From Bacteroidota bacterium (GTDB taxonomy: Bacteria > Bacteroidota > Bacteroidia > Chitinophagales > Chitinophagaceae): a stretch of 64,000 bases of DNA. The position numbers and the translations under genes were made by a program. The stretch spans positions 23,110 to 87,109 of the forward strand of contig JADJZY010000020.1 in NCBI GenBank assembly GCA_016715505.1. Direction: 5' to 3'. The first letter of the stretch is position 1. The number at the start of each line of letters is the position of its first letter. Shown piece by piece: positions 1-10,045 of the stretch. The notes below the pieces were generated by a model that ran no database searches, was not told where the DNA came from, and saw only the letters and a list, made by a program, of their open reading frames with translations.

Positions 1-2
1 GT

Positions 3-1249
3 TTGGCCATCATGCGTGAAGAAATGGAAAAAGATCCGGAAGTGGATTTAAAATAAACCTCCTCTTATGCTCTATCGCCAACTACTGGAAATATTTTATC
101 GGACAAACCGAACAATTAAAAAACCTGAATGTACTCAGCCAAAAAGAACGCGAAGAAGACGAGTTTCAGGAATGGGCAAATCGTAATAATCGTGGATTAA
201 AAAAATTATTGAACGATTATCAAAAAGCCTATGCCGATTACCGCCCCTATGTAAAACACCAAACCTTTTACCGCGAAGCATTTATGGCCCCGACTTTGAG
301 CAAAGTGGCAGCCGGTTTTGAAATGATCGACAAAGCCCTTGCAGCAGGGAGCCGGTAGGGACTCCATCAATAAGTTATGTAAACGCCCCTAGGGAGTATG
401 CGCCGCTCCGGAACCAAGGATATGAGTTTGGAACTGGATCAGAAATTGTTTGCCGCCATAGAACTTGATGTTTTATCAGGATGTTCCAAAGTCAGCATCC
501 GGATGTATTTGCCATTGAAGTATTTGGCAAGTATGGCAATGACAACTGGCAAAAAACATTTGATGACTATGCCGATTATGTATACAGCAATACAGCCCTG
601 CTCGATAGCAGTCGATTTAACAGCCTTTGCAATGCTGATCAAATTGAGCAGTTGATGAAAGATCCTGCCGTTGTACATGCACTGAGTGTGATGAAGAATT
701 ATAAAGGATATTACGAACCGAAAGTGAATGCCTTTAATTATGAAATGTTTGAACTGAATCGCGCTTATCAGGGTGCTTTACTGGAAAAAAATAAAAACAA
801 ACAAATGTATCCGGATGCCAATAGTACCATGCGTACGACTTATGGTAAAGTAAGTTCATATGCGCCCAAGGATGCTATTTTTATAAACTATTATACCTAG
901 CAGAAGGCCTCTTACAGAAGTATAAAGCGGAGATAAAGAATTTGATTTACACTAAAAATTGGCGGAGTTATTGAAAACCCGCAACTATGGCCCTTATGCA
1001 GATGCTGACCTCAATTCGTTGGTGACATGCTTTATTACCACCAACGAACAGGGTAACTCGGAAGCCCCTGTCATCAACGGCAATGGCGAATTGATTGGTT
1101 GTGCTTTTGACGGGGAAGCGATGAGTGGCGATGTGGCTTTTGACCAACGCTTTAAACACACCTGTGCAGATATCCGTTACACTTTGTGGGTCGTTGATAA
1201 GGTATTGGATGGTCGCCGACCGATGGATGAAATGACGCTGCGCTATTAA
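3..1249 (+). pseudogene. S46 family dipeptidyl-peptidase (DPP7/DPP11-like), broken, 5' end outside window
   Basis: Conserved S46 peptidase blocks appear in order but in changing frames. Residues MREEMEKDPEVDLK end at a stop at 54-56. The block ANYWKYFIGQTEQLK follows around 77-120. A middle block (QHPDVFAIEVFGKYGNDN) lies in the ORF 481-900, and a C-terminal block lies at 959-1249. The family's catalytic GNSGSP motif reads GNSEAP here, and the following DG-NW-EAMSGD stretch has lost two residues in frame. S46 enzymes are periplasmic or outer-membrane serine exopeptidases that release dipeptides. Some breaks look like missing homopolymer bases (near 468-495), but the in-frame losses at the active site argue for real decay. 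The family assignment is firm; activity is unlikely as read. Confidence 0.8.
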
Positions 1250-1260
1250 ACACTTTTTAA

Positions 1261-1578
1261 ACAAGTTGTAAAATCAAGTCCCGCTGATTTCTTTATATGT
1301 GCTTTTTAAACAGAAAATTTGTTGAGGCTAGGCACGAAGCTATGGTGTAAACAAAGCTTGTCAAGGATTTTGTTGTACCGAGTTAGCCCATGTGAATCGT
1401 TAGATAGTACCCATTCCTACAGTTATCAAGTTAGTATTACTCGCACTTCTGAATTGCAAATTCTGAAGAGGATCAACAAGGTGTGTTGTTGGTAAAGAAC
1501 ACCAACAACGGCCAGAAAGTCGAACAGAGCTTAGGTAGATCCAAGCAGATACAATTTGGTATTACCTCACGAACGATT
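1261..1578. other. Non-coding spacer with a small hairpin and a degenerate repeat
   Basis: No supportable gene. A 9-bp perfect stem (gttgttggt / accaacaac) lies at 1485-1509. The stretch 1270-1325 (aaatcaagtcccgc...gtgctttttaaa) resembles 2722-2775, a degenerate direct repeat of unknown nature. Confidence 0.5.
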
Positions 1579-2430
1579 TTACCATGACTCCATGTTCAGA
1601 ATAGAGCTCACAATAGATACCCGTTGTAAACCGTTGATATCTACAGCGTTTTCTGAATGATTTATATGTAGTGGTTGGCCCGTAGCTGAAAAAAGTTCAA
1701 CTTTATTCACAGGAGCCGGGCTCCGAAAATAAATCAGGTTTTTAGCAGGGTTTGGGTAAATATCAACACCGGAAAGCAAGGTGGTTGTTGCTGTATAGAG
1801 CTGTGTAGTTAGCATGATTAAAATGTCTCTTAACATTTTGGTAAATGAGTTTGTCAAATATCTTGGTTGGATAAGACCGATAATACGGTTAACCGCCAGA
1901 TTAAGCATTTGACTGACCTGTGTTCCGCCATGGCTAAAAATCTGATTGTTGAAATAGGTCATTTTGAAGATACCCAAACCGTAACCCTGATTTCCACCAA
2001 TGCTTACAAATTGTAACATATCATTGTTGAGGGTTGCTGAACTCAGGAGTGAACCGTCGAATAGAGCTTTCCAGAATTTGGTCGTATGATTTAAAATTTG
2101 TCGCAAGGTGATTGAAGGATTCATTAGCTGCGCCAACAACCTAGGTGTCACCAGAGAAAGTGCCCACTTTGTACCAATTGCAATACACACACTAACAAAG
2201 GTTTTTGTGTTAACCAAGCCAATTAACATGTTTGTACAAGGCATAATTCGGGTCCGGAATTCTTCGAAACTTGAAGACCAAACCCATCATTGGTCGAACG
2301 GCCACATTCAACCCTCGAAATTTATACAGACTTCCTACATCTGTGAGTGTATCTTGTAATTCGGCAACGATATTGGCAGGAATTGAGCCTGAGTTTTCGC
2401 CAATACTGGAAAACAGAATCCGGTCAGAAG
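1579..2430 (-). pseudogene. Serine hydrolase (beta-lactamase/PBP4 family) with T9SS sorting domain, degraded
   Basis: The main open frame (1579-2244) contains NPSITLRQILNHT, matching the ITLRxLLxHTSG block that follows the catalytic SxxK region in class C beta-lactamase-like hydrolases. It also contains GYGLGIF and a later SHGGT, matching the family's HxG block. The C-terminus carries a T9SS type A sorting domain (VDIYPNPAKNLIYF...VELFSATGQPL). An N-terminal piece (IPANIVAELQD...RGLNVAVRP) is read in another frame at about 2275-2385, and the SxxK motif is not recognisable. The gene is shorter than the usual ~450-550 aa family member and is broken by frameshifts. It was presumably a secreted, cell-surface-attached esterase or peptidase before decay. 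Confidence 0.6.
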
Positions 2431-2439
2431 GAGATATTT

Positions 2440-2985
2440 TTTTTCATGGAAAATATATTTTGATTCAAATTTCCAACTGTAATCTTTACGATGAAAATAT
2501 TTGAACGGATTTTATCCAGTTTAATCGGCAGAAACTTGCTCAAGTTGAAACGCTTTGGTTGAACTCAATTGTGCAGTTGACACAGCCAACGATAATAACG
2601 AATTAGAAAATCAAATACTTCGAGGTTACCGAGCAAATCTTTTACACGCTTTGTTTACAGACTTTGTTTATAGTAGCTTCTTGCCTTGCTGCTGTAAATT
2701 TTCGGTTGAATCGGTATAAAAATCAAGTCTCGTTTAAACGGGATTTTTTAATATGTGTCCTTTAAAATAATTGAGGGTAACCTATTTTTAATGGAAAAGA
2801 TTATCTTTGGAGATGGGTTGCCTACTAAGGAACAAAAAAAAGTAATCCCAAAATAGACGCATCGGTTGTCTGGAGTTTGAACGTTAATTTAAACATGATT
2901 GAATTAAAATATGAAAACAATTTATTGATGCTCATCGCTTATTGATATATTTCAATTAAAGGCTACTGGGTTTATTATAAGATGG
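2440..2985. other. AT-rich spacer containing degenerate dispersed repeats
   Basis: No gene is supported. Positions about 2570-2625 (gacacagccaacgataa...aatcaaatact) resemble 29797-29850. A short inverted stretch aaatcaagtctcgtttaaac / gggatttttt at 2722-2750 resembles 1270-1300. The DUF285 gene's lost start probably lies near 2910-2990. Confidence 0.4.
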
Positions 2986-3025
2986 AATTTAGGATATCGG
3001 GTTCGGCTAATACGCTTATATTGGC

Positions 3026-4945
3026 ATGAGCAGTACCGGTCCGGTGAATTATGCTGAAACCATCCCGAATCCGAGTTCCGGGATCGGTACCCTGATATAC
3101 GGTACGTTGGCAATAGCGTATCAGGACTCGAACGCCTTGATTCGTTTAAAGATTGATACAGCTCATTTTAAAAGTTTCCGCTTGGATACCCTGAACGGCG
3201 ATCAACAACGATTGATAGATATTGAACAATGGGGAACGGTGCGTTGGAACAGTATGGAGAAAGCTTTTAAAGGCGCCCGACATAATAGTTCTTCACGGAT
3301 ATTCCGGATTTGTCGCAGGTTGGTCAATGTCTAAAATGTTTATGACATGCTCTGCACTGAATGGCCCGGCAAATATCAACACATGGAATACCAGTCAGGC
3401 AAAGGATATGTCCATTTTGTTTGCCTATGACAGTCTATTTAATCAACCAATCGGCAATTGGAATACCTCAGGGGTTTGGAATATGTCGAACATGTTTCAG
3501 TTTGCGTATACCTTTAATCAACCGATAGGTAATTGGAATACCTCACAAGTTGAAACCTTTTATGAGATGTTTAGTTATGGTTGGCATTTAATCAGGACTA
3601 TCGGTAATTGGAATCTGGCTAAGCGCAAACCTTATCGAGAATGTTTAATGGTGCCGCATCCTTTAACAAAAACATCAGCAACTGGAATAAGCCAAGGTAG
3701 TTTATATGGATTTTATGTTTGCCGGTGCAAAGGTTTTTTAATCAAGCTTTGAAACACTTGGAATACGGATGAAGTCGTTGATATGGGTGGCATGTTCAGT
3801 AAAACGGATTCATTTAAGCAAGCTCTTTCAAACTGGAATACCAGACAAGTAAAAAACATGTTGGGCATGTTTGAAGCTGCCCGGGTATTTAATCAAAATA
3901 CTAGCCTGGAAAACGGATTTAGTAGAAAACTTTGGATATATGTTTCGGAATGCCAAAGCATTTAACCAACCCATTCACAACTGGAAAACCCCTGCGGCGG
4001 AGCGCATGGATCGGATGTTTGAAGGGGCAATACAATTTAATCAGCCCATTGGTCGCTGGAATACTTCCAAAGTATGGACTTTATCGAAAATGTTTAAAGG
4101 GGCAAAATCATTCAATCAGCATATCGGGCTTTGGTCCTTAGAAAGTAGACCGGAACTGGATGGATTTTTGGATTCTTGCGGGATGGATTGTAGCCATTAT
4201 TCTTCTTTATTAAAACATTGGAGTACGGATACGCTCATCGGGCGGCCTTGTGTTCAGTGCACTTGGCTTAAAATACGGGAATAACGCGGAGGGCTACAGA
4301 ACCTATTTGCAAAACATAAAAGAATGGCACATACAAGGTGATGCGATGCAAGCCAGCTCCTGTTGTTTGAGCGATTATATGATTTTCGATATCAAGACCT
4401 GTCCACCATATGTATTTCAACAGCAAGCCTATTTTGAAGGTGGAGAATATTTTTCAGATTTTAAAAATGTCGCCGGTTGTGACAGTTTGATTAAATTGGA
4501 ACTGGAACTCCATCCCTTGGATACGACCATACAATATTGGGCCACGACGCTCAAGGTTAATCAGACAGACGCCGAGTATCAATGGTATCATTGTGAAGAA
4601 AATTTTGCACTGCCGGGAGAAACACAGCAGCATTTTATGCCAAGTAGAAATGGGAGCTATCGGGTTGTGATCAAAAAAGGAACATGCTTGGATAGCAGTG
4701 CCTGTTTTTTGGTAAACAATTTAGGTTTAACAGAAGCGGATTTCCGGCTATTTCCGAATCCAACCCGAGGTAGAATTAAAATAAGCCCCAGTGATTTTTT
4801 ATCCGACAATGTGCGTTTACTATACAATGCAGTTGGTCAGCTTTTATATTATACCTATGGCGACTATATGGATTTAAGCACCTATGCCAAGGGTATCTAT
4901 TATTTTAAATGTGGTACGATTGTCGTGAAAGTGGTTTTGGAATAA
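3026..4945 (+). pseudogene. BspA-like DUF285 surface protein with T9SS sorting domain, multiply frameshifted
   Basis: At least five overlapping reading frames (3026-3334, 3222-3752, 3783-3965, 3871-4284, 4250-4945) together encode one protein. It has about eight copies of the ~25-residue DUF285 repeat with the core MF..A..FNQPIGNWNTS. The N-terminal block contains DIEQWGTVRWNSMEKAFKG, typical of the region just before the repeats. The C-terminus is a T9SS sorting domain (FRLFPNPTRGRIKI ... YAKGIYYFKCG). Such proteins are secreted and attached to the outer surface, and the repeats fold as leucine-rich-like solenoids. No signal peptide is readable in frame, and frames suggest the gene starts upstream near 2910-2990. 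It is either a true pseudogene or a gene damaged by sequence errors. Confidence 0.7.
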
Positions 4946-4985
4946 AATCTTTCCTGAGGAGAAAAGATAACTTTTACACGAGGAC

Positions 4986-6292
4986 TTATTCTTTGATGAT
5001 TTTTTTAATCGAATGATTTTTACCACTGATGATATGCAGAATATACAAACCATTGGGCAAATGATTTAAATCGAGCGTATGATTCGTTAGCGTGCTATTC
5101 AGCAGTTCTCCACGAATAGTATAAAGTTGTACTTGTAAATCTGATTCTTCCCCATCAATCCTAAGTATACCGGATGTTGGATTGGGATAAAACTGCCATT
5201 CAGGATGATTGGATTCAAGCGCATTCGTTGGAAAAGTTGTCGCCTTAAAATTCATCTGAAAAGAATTACTAAAATCGTTGGTATTTCTAAATCCAACCTT
5301 TACCGAACCTGAATCAGGAATGGAAGACGTGATGAAGTCGAGGCTAAACAATAAAGTATCCTGTGGTGCTAAGATGAGTGTAATTGAATCATCGGAAGGT
5401 GAATAACAAACATCCGCACAGAAGGCGGTTTGCCAGTTTGCCGGAAGATTTTGTTGTATTTTTTTAATCCCTAAAGTAACGGGATCATTTCCGGTGTTGA
5501 TGAGATTGGCATAGTCATGCGAATGCTGCCAGCCGAACCGGAAACACTTTGATTGAGCACTTGCAGATGAAACTGTCCGGGATTGCTTGAACTATTGCTA
5601 AGCCGCTGGAACTGCCCAGTAAACTATCGATATCACAAAATATTTGATCATCATTGCGATGAAACCAACCATGTTTGGCTGAGATGATTCCCGTTGGTGT
5701 CGATGAGATAGGCATTATTAGGTGCCGGTCCGAATGCTCCACCATTCATTACAAGGTCCGTCGATGAAGATGGGTGCATTACAAGAACCCCAAAACGATA
5801 AGGTATCCACCATCATTTTTCGCCCGGCATAGGTTGTGGGCTGTGGAAACAAAATGCCGGCGCTTTGATTAGCTGTACCCACATTCACGTAGCCAAATAA
5901 ACACTCGTATCGGTGGGATGTGCTTCGAGGGTATAAATAACAAATACCTGAATTTGGTTGCCATACGTTGAAATAACCTGATTGATGGTGGATAGTTTAT
6001 TCATAAAAACAGGCAGGTTAAACTGCCAGCCACCAATAGAACCGGTTTGCCCAGGGCCAATTTTTTGCGACAATACCAGAGAATCGCCGCTGAGATTATA
6101 TAATTTAAAATCATGAGCCGCATTTCCTTCGGACAAACCACTGGCATAAAAACTTCCCAGGTACCAGGGTATCGGGCAAATACTTGCTGTATCTGCCGGT
6201 AACTGATTCAGGCCGATGGGCGGTAATAGTTGAGCAGAAACTCCCGGTGTCAGACTTAGAAGCAATAGAAAAAGACGAATAAACTTTTGCAT
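4986..6292 (-). CDS. Secreted redoxin-like protein (deiodinase-type fold) with T9SS sorting domain, frameshifted
   Basis: I start at 6292 because the methionine there begins a clean signal peptide (MQKFIRLFLLLLSLTPGVSAQ). The next ~110 residues resemble thioredoxin-fold proteins related to iodothyronine deiodinase: an INQVISTYGNQIQVFVIYTLEAHP block, later FIDGPCN and PAPNNAYLIDTNG. The position of the usual redox cysteine reads IGGWQFNLPVF, so no catalytic Cys is visible there. Frames change near 5885 (a lost T in TTT(T)GGCTAC), near 5740 and near 5510-5600. The last ~120 aa (4986-5351) hold a T9SS domain (FYPNPTSGILRIDG ... LPNGLYILHI). It is probably exported and surface-bound; the substrate is unknown. 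Confidence 0.6.
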
Positions 6293-6392
6293 GGTAGATA
6301 GAATGCGATGTAAATGTAAAAAGTAATCAGGAGCAAAGACTGCCATTAACATGAGACGTTTAAAAGTAAAAACATACTCCATGCTACACCTG

Positions 6393-6427
6393 CAAAAACA
6401 ACCACAATCTTACGGGACTGTGGTTGT
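6393..6427 (-). terminator. Rho-independent terminator
   Basis: Read on the minus strand, a perfect 9-bp stem (acaaccaca / tgtggttgt, 6419-6427 with 6398-6406) is followed by a run of T. It sits directly after the stop of the small minus-strand gene at 6432. Confidence 0.7.
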
Positions 6428-6431
6428 CAAC

Positions 6432-6749
6432 TCATGGTTGGTCGGTTATTGATGAAATGTTTTTTATGCTTAATCGGCGGGCTTGTTGCTCGAATGGTAT
6501 TCCCCGCCCAGGCTTGAATTGTTTTGTATTTTTTTGAAGCGCTTCCTGACTAATCATGACACAATATGTTTTTTGTACCTCATCGATACAAACCATTCTA
6601 AAATCTGCATCAACATCTGATAAATGAATATTCAACTGTTGGGCAACCCGTTGTAATGTGGGCTTTTCGGCTTCCTGCCATGTCAGCGTATATAAAGAAA
6701 AAGCAAGCATGTTGAACAGATGATCAGATTGAATACAAAGTTGATTCAT
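6432..6749 (-). CDS. Small hypothetical protein
   Basis: About 105 aa from the methionine at 6749 (MNQLCIQSDHLFNMLAFSLY); the frame is also open to a methionine at 6782. It contains a likely amphipathic helical stretch (PTLQRVAQQLNIHLSDVDADF) but no domain I recognise. It is followed immediately by a strong terminator on the same strand, which supports it being a real transcription unit. No signal peptide. Function unknown. Confidence 0.4.
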   Translation of the reverse strand: MNQLCIQSDHLFNMLAFSLYTLTWQEAEKPTLQRVAQQLNIHLSDVDADFRMVCIDEVQKTYCVMISQEALQKNTKQFKPGRGIPFEQQARRLSIKNISSITDQP

Positions 6750-6823
6750 ATTCTCGCATTCTTTGAGGTGTGTACAACCCAAATATGGTCCACAATTAAC
6801 CCTTTTGCCTACCGTTAAATAAC

Positions 6824-6967
6824 GGTATCATTCAGCAATTGGGAGATTTATTTTTTACCAAATACGGCCCTATCAATGCTTATCCCCTAAATGAATTCTT
6901 GCCTGACACTTTGAAAAATAAAAAGTTTGATTCCCTGAACTACTTTTGGGTGATAAATCCGTTTTGA
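6824..6967 (+). other. Possible C-terminal gene remnant upstream of the sensory operon
   Basis: An open 47-codon stretch (GIIQQLGDLFFTKYGPIN...) without a start codon ends at 6967, 19 bases before the next gene. It may be the tail of a gene whose front part is lost or frameshifted. Not recognised. Confidence 0.25.
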
Positions 6968-6986
6968 ACCATTTAAATAACAACCG

Positions 6987-7673
6987 ATGAAAATGAATCG
7001 CCTTTTATTATTGAGCACCCTGGTTTTTATGGCCACCACTACTTACTTGTTGTACCGTTTAAATACAACAAGCAATCAGCCACCCTGTAGTACTTGTTTT
7101 GAAACCAATTGCGATACCCCATTTCAAAGTATGTCTTTGGAAACGGCACTACAAATGATTCGCAATTATAAATCCCAACAATGGAGTACCATCAATGAAG
7201 CGCATTTCTCGAATCAAGAGAAAACAGATGCCCGTTCAGTTTGGTTTAGTTTGCCGGTGCTGAAACGTTTTATTTATGAAATGGAGCATCAAACCATGAC
7301 TACTTGTACGGACTGCGCAGCCGATCTGGGTATTCGATTCTATTATGGTAGCTATCCCGATCAGGAAACCATGCAAGGCAATCCGGCGTATGCTGAAGTA
7401 CCTGCGGAATATGCAGGCATGCACACTTTGCTCATGGTGCCTACCATACGTGTTGACGAAAAAGATATAGATTTTAACCCCCACGACATGGAAGGATGTC
7501 AACCTCGCGGTATTCAATCTGGTGTGAATATGATTTTATCTGCACCGCTTTCGGGTGATGTCATGTTGCAGAACCACGGACACCTGATACCGCCCCTTAA
7601 TGCCAATGCATGTTCCGGCGCACGCCTCTTGCGTATGAGCGATGGTATCACCGGCGACTGCAGCCCAGAATAA
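6987..7673 (+). CDS. Membrane-anchored or exported hypothetical protein at head of a sensory operon
   Basis: 228 aa. It starts with MKMNRLLLLSTLVFMATTTYLLY, a single N-terminal membrane segment or uncleaved signal, followed by a Cys-containing linker (PCSTCFETNC) and a soluble domain with two further pairs of cysteines (TTCTDCAADLG). The domain is not one I can name. The next gene starts one base after its stop, and a membrane protein, histidine kinase and response regulator follow. This suggests a periplasmic input or accessory component of that signalling unit, by context only. A second start two codons in (MNRLLLL) is equally possible. Confidence 0.6.
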   Translation: MKMNRLLLLSTLVFMATTTYLLYRLNTTSNQPPCSTCFETNCDTPFQSMSLETALQMIRNYKSQQWSTINEAHFSNQEKTDARSVWFSLPVLKRFIYEMEHQTMTTCTDCAADLGIRFYYGSYPDQETMQGNPAYAEVPAEYAGMHTLLMVPTIRVDEKDIDFNPHDMEGCQPRGIQSGVNMILSAPLSGDVMLQNHGHLIPPLNANACSGARLLRMSDGITGDCSPE

Positions 7674-7674
7674 C

Positions 7675-8358
7675 ATGGAACAATTAAAGCCCGTTCTTCA
7701 TCTTTTACTCATCCTGCAAAGTTTGGCTTGCCTGCAATGGATCAGGGTGAGAAAGGATTATTTTAAAACACCGCTTTATTATTTTGGTTGGTACCTTCTT
7801 TTTTTAGTCATTGCCGAAATATGCGGCTGGTATTTGAATCATATTGGCGATTTTGCATCAGGTGCCATTTTGTTTAAGTTTTTGGTCATACCCATTGAGT
7901 ATTGTTTTTTCCTGGGTTTATTTTTTATGCTTTGGAAATCTTCCTCATGGAGATGGGTATCGCCTCTGATGATTCTTTGCTACCTCATTGCATTTTTTAT
8001 AGAATCCTATAGTGGTTTGATGCAGGGATTAAAATTCTTCTCTCTCTCGTATACCCTGGGTAATTTATTTTTATTGGTGACCGTACTCCTATTTTTATTA
8101 CGACTCGGCCTGACAGATGATATTCTGTTTCTCAAAAACAATCCGGTATTTTGGATTTGTATTGGCCTGATGATTTTTTATATAGGCTCATTTCCTTTTT
8201 ATGGTTTGTATATGTATATCGGCACTACAAACCTGAGTCTATTTTATCAATATCAATACATCGTATCGATTCTAAACTGTATCATGTACTTCTTATTTAT
8301 ACTCGCCGGATTATGGGGCAAACCGAAATTTATATATTCATCATTCTCTCCTCGCTGA
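7675..8358 (+). CDS. Polytopic membrane protein of a sensory operon
   Basis: 227 aa starting at MEQLKPVLHLLLIL, one base after the preceding stop. The longer frame from 7642 would overlap the upstream gene and lacks support. Six to seven hydrophobic segments cover almost the whole protein (for example YYFGWYLLFLVIAEICGWYL, FFLGLFFMLW, LFLLVTVLLFLL, WICIGLMIFYIG, IVSILNCIMYFLFILAGLW). It has no catalytic domain. Its 3' end overlaps the start of the histidine kinase by about 45 bases, so the two are translated together. It probably acts as membrane sensor partner of the kinase. Bacteroidota have many such uncharacterised membrane proteins beside HisKA_3 kinases. Confidence 0.65.
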   Translation: MEQLKPVLHLLLILQSLACLQWIRVRKDYFKTPLYYFGWYLLFLVIAEICGWYLNHIGDFASGAILFKFLVIPIEYCFFLGLFFMLWKSSSWRWVSPLMILCYLIAFFIESYSGLMQGLKFFSLSYTLGNLFLLVTVLLFLLRLGLTDDILFLKNNPVFWICIGLMIFYIGSFPFYGLYMYIGTTNLSLFYQYQYIVSILNCIMYFLFILAGLWGKPKFIYSSFSPR

Positions 8359-9090
8359 TTGTAGGAACATTCATCACAGGTATTGTATTGTTTATGTTGC
8401 AATACCGGAAACGTGTGAAACTTTACGAACAGGAAAAACAACTCACGGAGGCGCTGCACCAATCAGAATTACAACATGCTAAAATAGAAATTCAACAATT
8501 AACCATGTCCGATATTGGCCGGGAATTACATGATGGTATCGGACAGCGCATGACGCTGGCATCTATTTATTTGCGACAAATCAACAGCCAGTTATCACCC
8601 AAGCTTTGAATGAAAAAGTAAAGAAGTGGGCCAAATTCTCCTTGAAACCCTGAATGAGTTAAGAGGCTTGTCGAAAGAACTGACGACCGACCAGGACCAT
8701 CTCCTAAACCTGTCCGGATTATTACAAACAGAAATAGAGCGATTACTGGCACTTCAGATTTGTGAAATCCAATATGATTTTCAACAGGTGAGCTTGATAC
8801 AATCGCGTAAAGCAAAATTTATCCAACGCATCTTTCAGGAGTTCGTTCAAAACAGTCTTAAATATGCCGCTTGCCAAAAAATGGATATTCGATTAATGCA
8901 GCAACAGGATACCATCACCCTTCAAATTTCTGATGATGGCAAAGGCTTCGACTTAAATGCCGAATTCCACGGAATTGGAATCGCGAACATGAAAAAACGT
9001 GCAGCCCTCATTGGTGCTGAATTGGACTTACACACTTCACCTGGGCAAGGGAGTCGTTTGCAATTACAAATTCATTTAAATGATCACTAG
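8313..9090 (+). CDS. Sensor histidine kinase, HisKA_3/HATPase_c (NarL-partner type), frameshifted
   Basis: Starts at 8313 (MGQTEIYIFIILSSLIVG), giving one N-terminal transmembrane helix and then a coiled linker (EQEKQLTEALHQSELQ). The H-box reads IGRELHDGIGQRM, with the phosphorylated His in RELHDG as in HisKA_3 kinases. The ATPase domain follows with an N-box (EFVQNSLKYA) and G-boxes (ISDDGKGFD, GIGIANMKKRA). The frame breaks twice near 8600-8622. Adding one C in TCACC(C)CAAG and one A in GTAAA(A)GAAG restores a continuous protein of ~259 aa, so homopolymer miscalls are likely. It autophosphorylates and should pass phosphate to the LuxR-type regulator at 10046. The sensing input is probably the upstream membrane protein. 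Confidence 0.8.
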
Positions 9091-9318
9091 GAGTCATTCT
9101 AAATTTTCCAGGGTGTACGAAATTCAGGAAAGCGCCTCATGTTTTATATTGTATGAAATTAAAACGGCGAGTATGCAGCAAATAAAAGAACAAGAACGAT
9201 AAACATATCAGCGTATTTCCGAAGAACCACTATTTCGCAAATGCTCATGTTGCGGGCTACTGCATGCGCGCGAAAAACAATTCAGAAGATTTTTAGAATT
9301 ATCTTTTAAATTTGACAA

Positions 9319-9545
9319 ATGAAGCATTATTCAGAGATCATCACCATTGAAGCTGATAGAAGATTTGGCAAACCTTGTATTAGAGGAATGAGAATATCAG
9401 TTTATGATGTTTTAAGTTGGTTGGCTTCTGGAATGTCGGAATTAGAAATCATCGAAGACTTTCCGGAATTGACAAAAGAAGATATTAAAAAGCAGTTTTA
9501 ACCTATGCAGCTGATCGAGAACATAGATTAAAAGTTGTTGCATAA
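9319..9545 (+). CDS. DUF433 family antitoxin (VapB-like)
   Basis: About 75 aa with the typical DUF433 start (MKHYSEIITIEADRRFGKPC) and core RGMRISVYDVLSWLASGMS, followed by EIIEDFPELTKEDI. The frame stops early at 9501. One missing G in CAG(G)TTTTAACC restores the usual family tail (LTYAADREHRLKVVA), which ends at 9545. That stop overlaps the next ATG (TAATG). DUF433 proteins are small winged-helix-like antitoxins usually paired with a PIN-like toxin, and such pairs commonly autoregulate. The pair sits between a histidine kinase and its regulator. Confidence 0.8.
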
Positions 9546-9886
9546 TGAAACTACTATTTGACCAAAACATTTCTTTTAGAATTGTATCAAAATTAAAAAT
9601 CTATTTCCCGGAATGTACTCAAGTACGCTTAGAGGGACTTGAGAATAAGTCAGATTGGAATATTTGGGAATTCGCAAAAATCAATGAATTTACAATTGTA
9701 ACTTTTGATACAGATTTTTATGACATTTCATTAATTCGAGGAATCCCTCCTAAAATAATTTGGCTAAGGTTCGGGAACACATCCACTAGTCATTTAATTG
9801 ACAAACTCATATTAAGTTCTGAGTTGATTAAAGAATTTATTTGTAATAATGACTATATTGAATTAGGCTGTTTAGAAATAGACTAA
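9545..9886 (+). CDS. DUF5615 PIN-like toxin
   Basis: 113 aa with the family pattern MKLLFDQNISFRIVSKL, then VRLEGLENKSDWNIWEFA, the acidic core TFDTDFYDIS and the conserved PPKIIWLRFGNTST. DUF5615 proteins adopt a PIN-like fold with conserved Asp residues (here D6, and the TFDTDF aspartates) and are presumed RNA-cleaving toxins of DUF433/DUF5615 modules. The start codon overlaps the antitoxin stop, so the two are translationally coupled. No frameshift is present in this gene. Confidence 0.85.
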   Translation: MKLLFDQNISFRIVSKLKIYFPECTQVRLEGLENKSDWNIWEFAKINEFTIVTFDTDFYDISLIRGIPPKIIWLRFGNTSTSHLIDKLILSSELIKEFICNNDYIELGCLEID

Positions 9887-10045
9887 TAGCACTGAACACG
9901 AAGTACAGTTTGATGTTTGGGCAATAATGATACCAGAAAATTCTTCGTCTACGCAATCCCACTCTTCGCCAATCGGCCAAAGCAAATTAACCTTCAAATC
10001 ATCTAAATTCAATAACTTTCACCCTACAAAAGTGCCTTTTTCCTC

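Noticed and set aside
9890..10015. Minus-strand open stretch (NLDDLKVNLLWPIGEEWD) between the DUF5615 toxin and the response regulator
   Set aside because: About 47 codons with only a TTG start and no neighbour support; possibly the relic of a small gene, but not enough to call.
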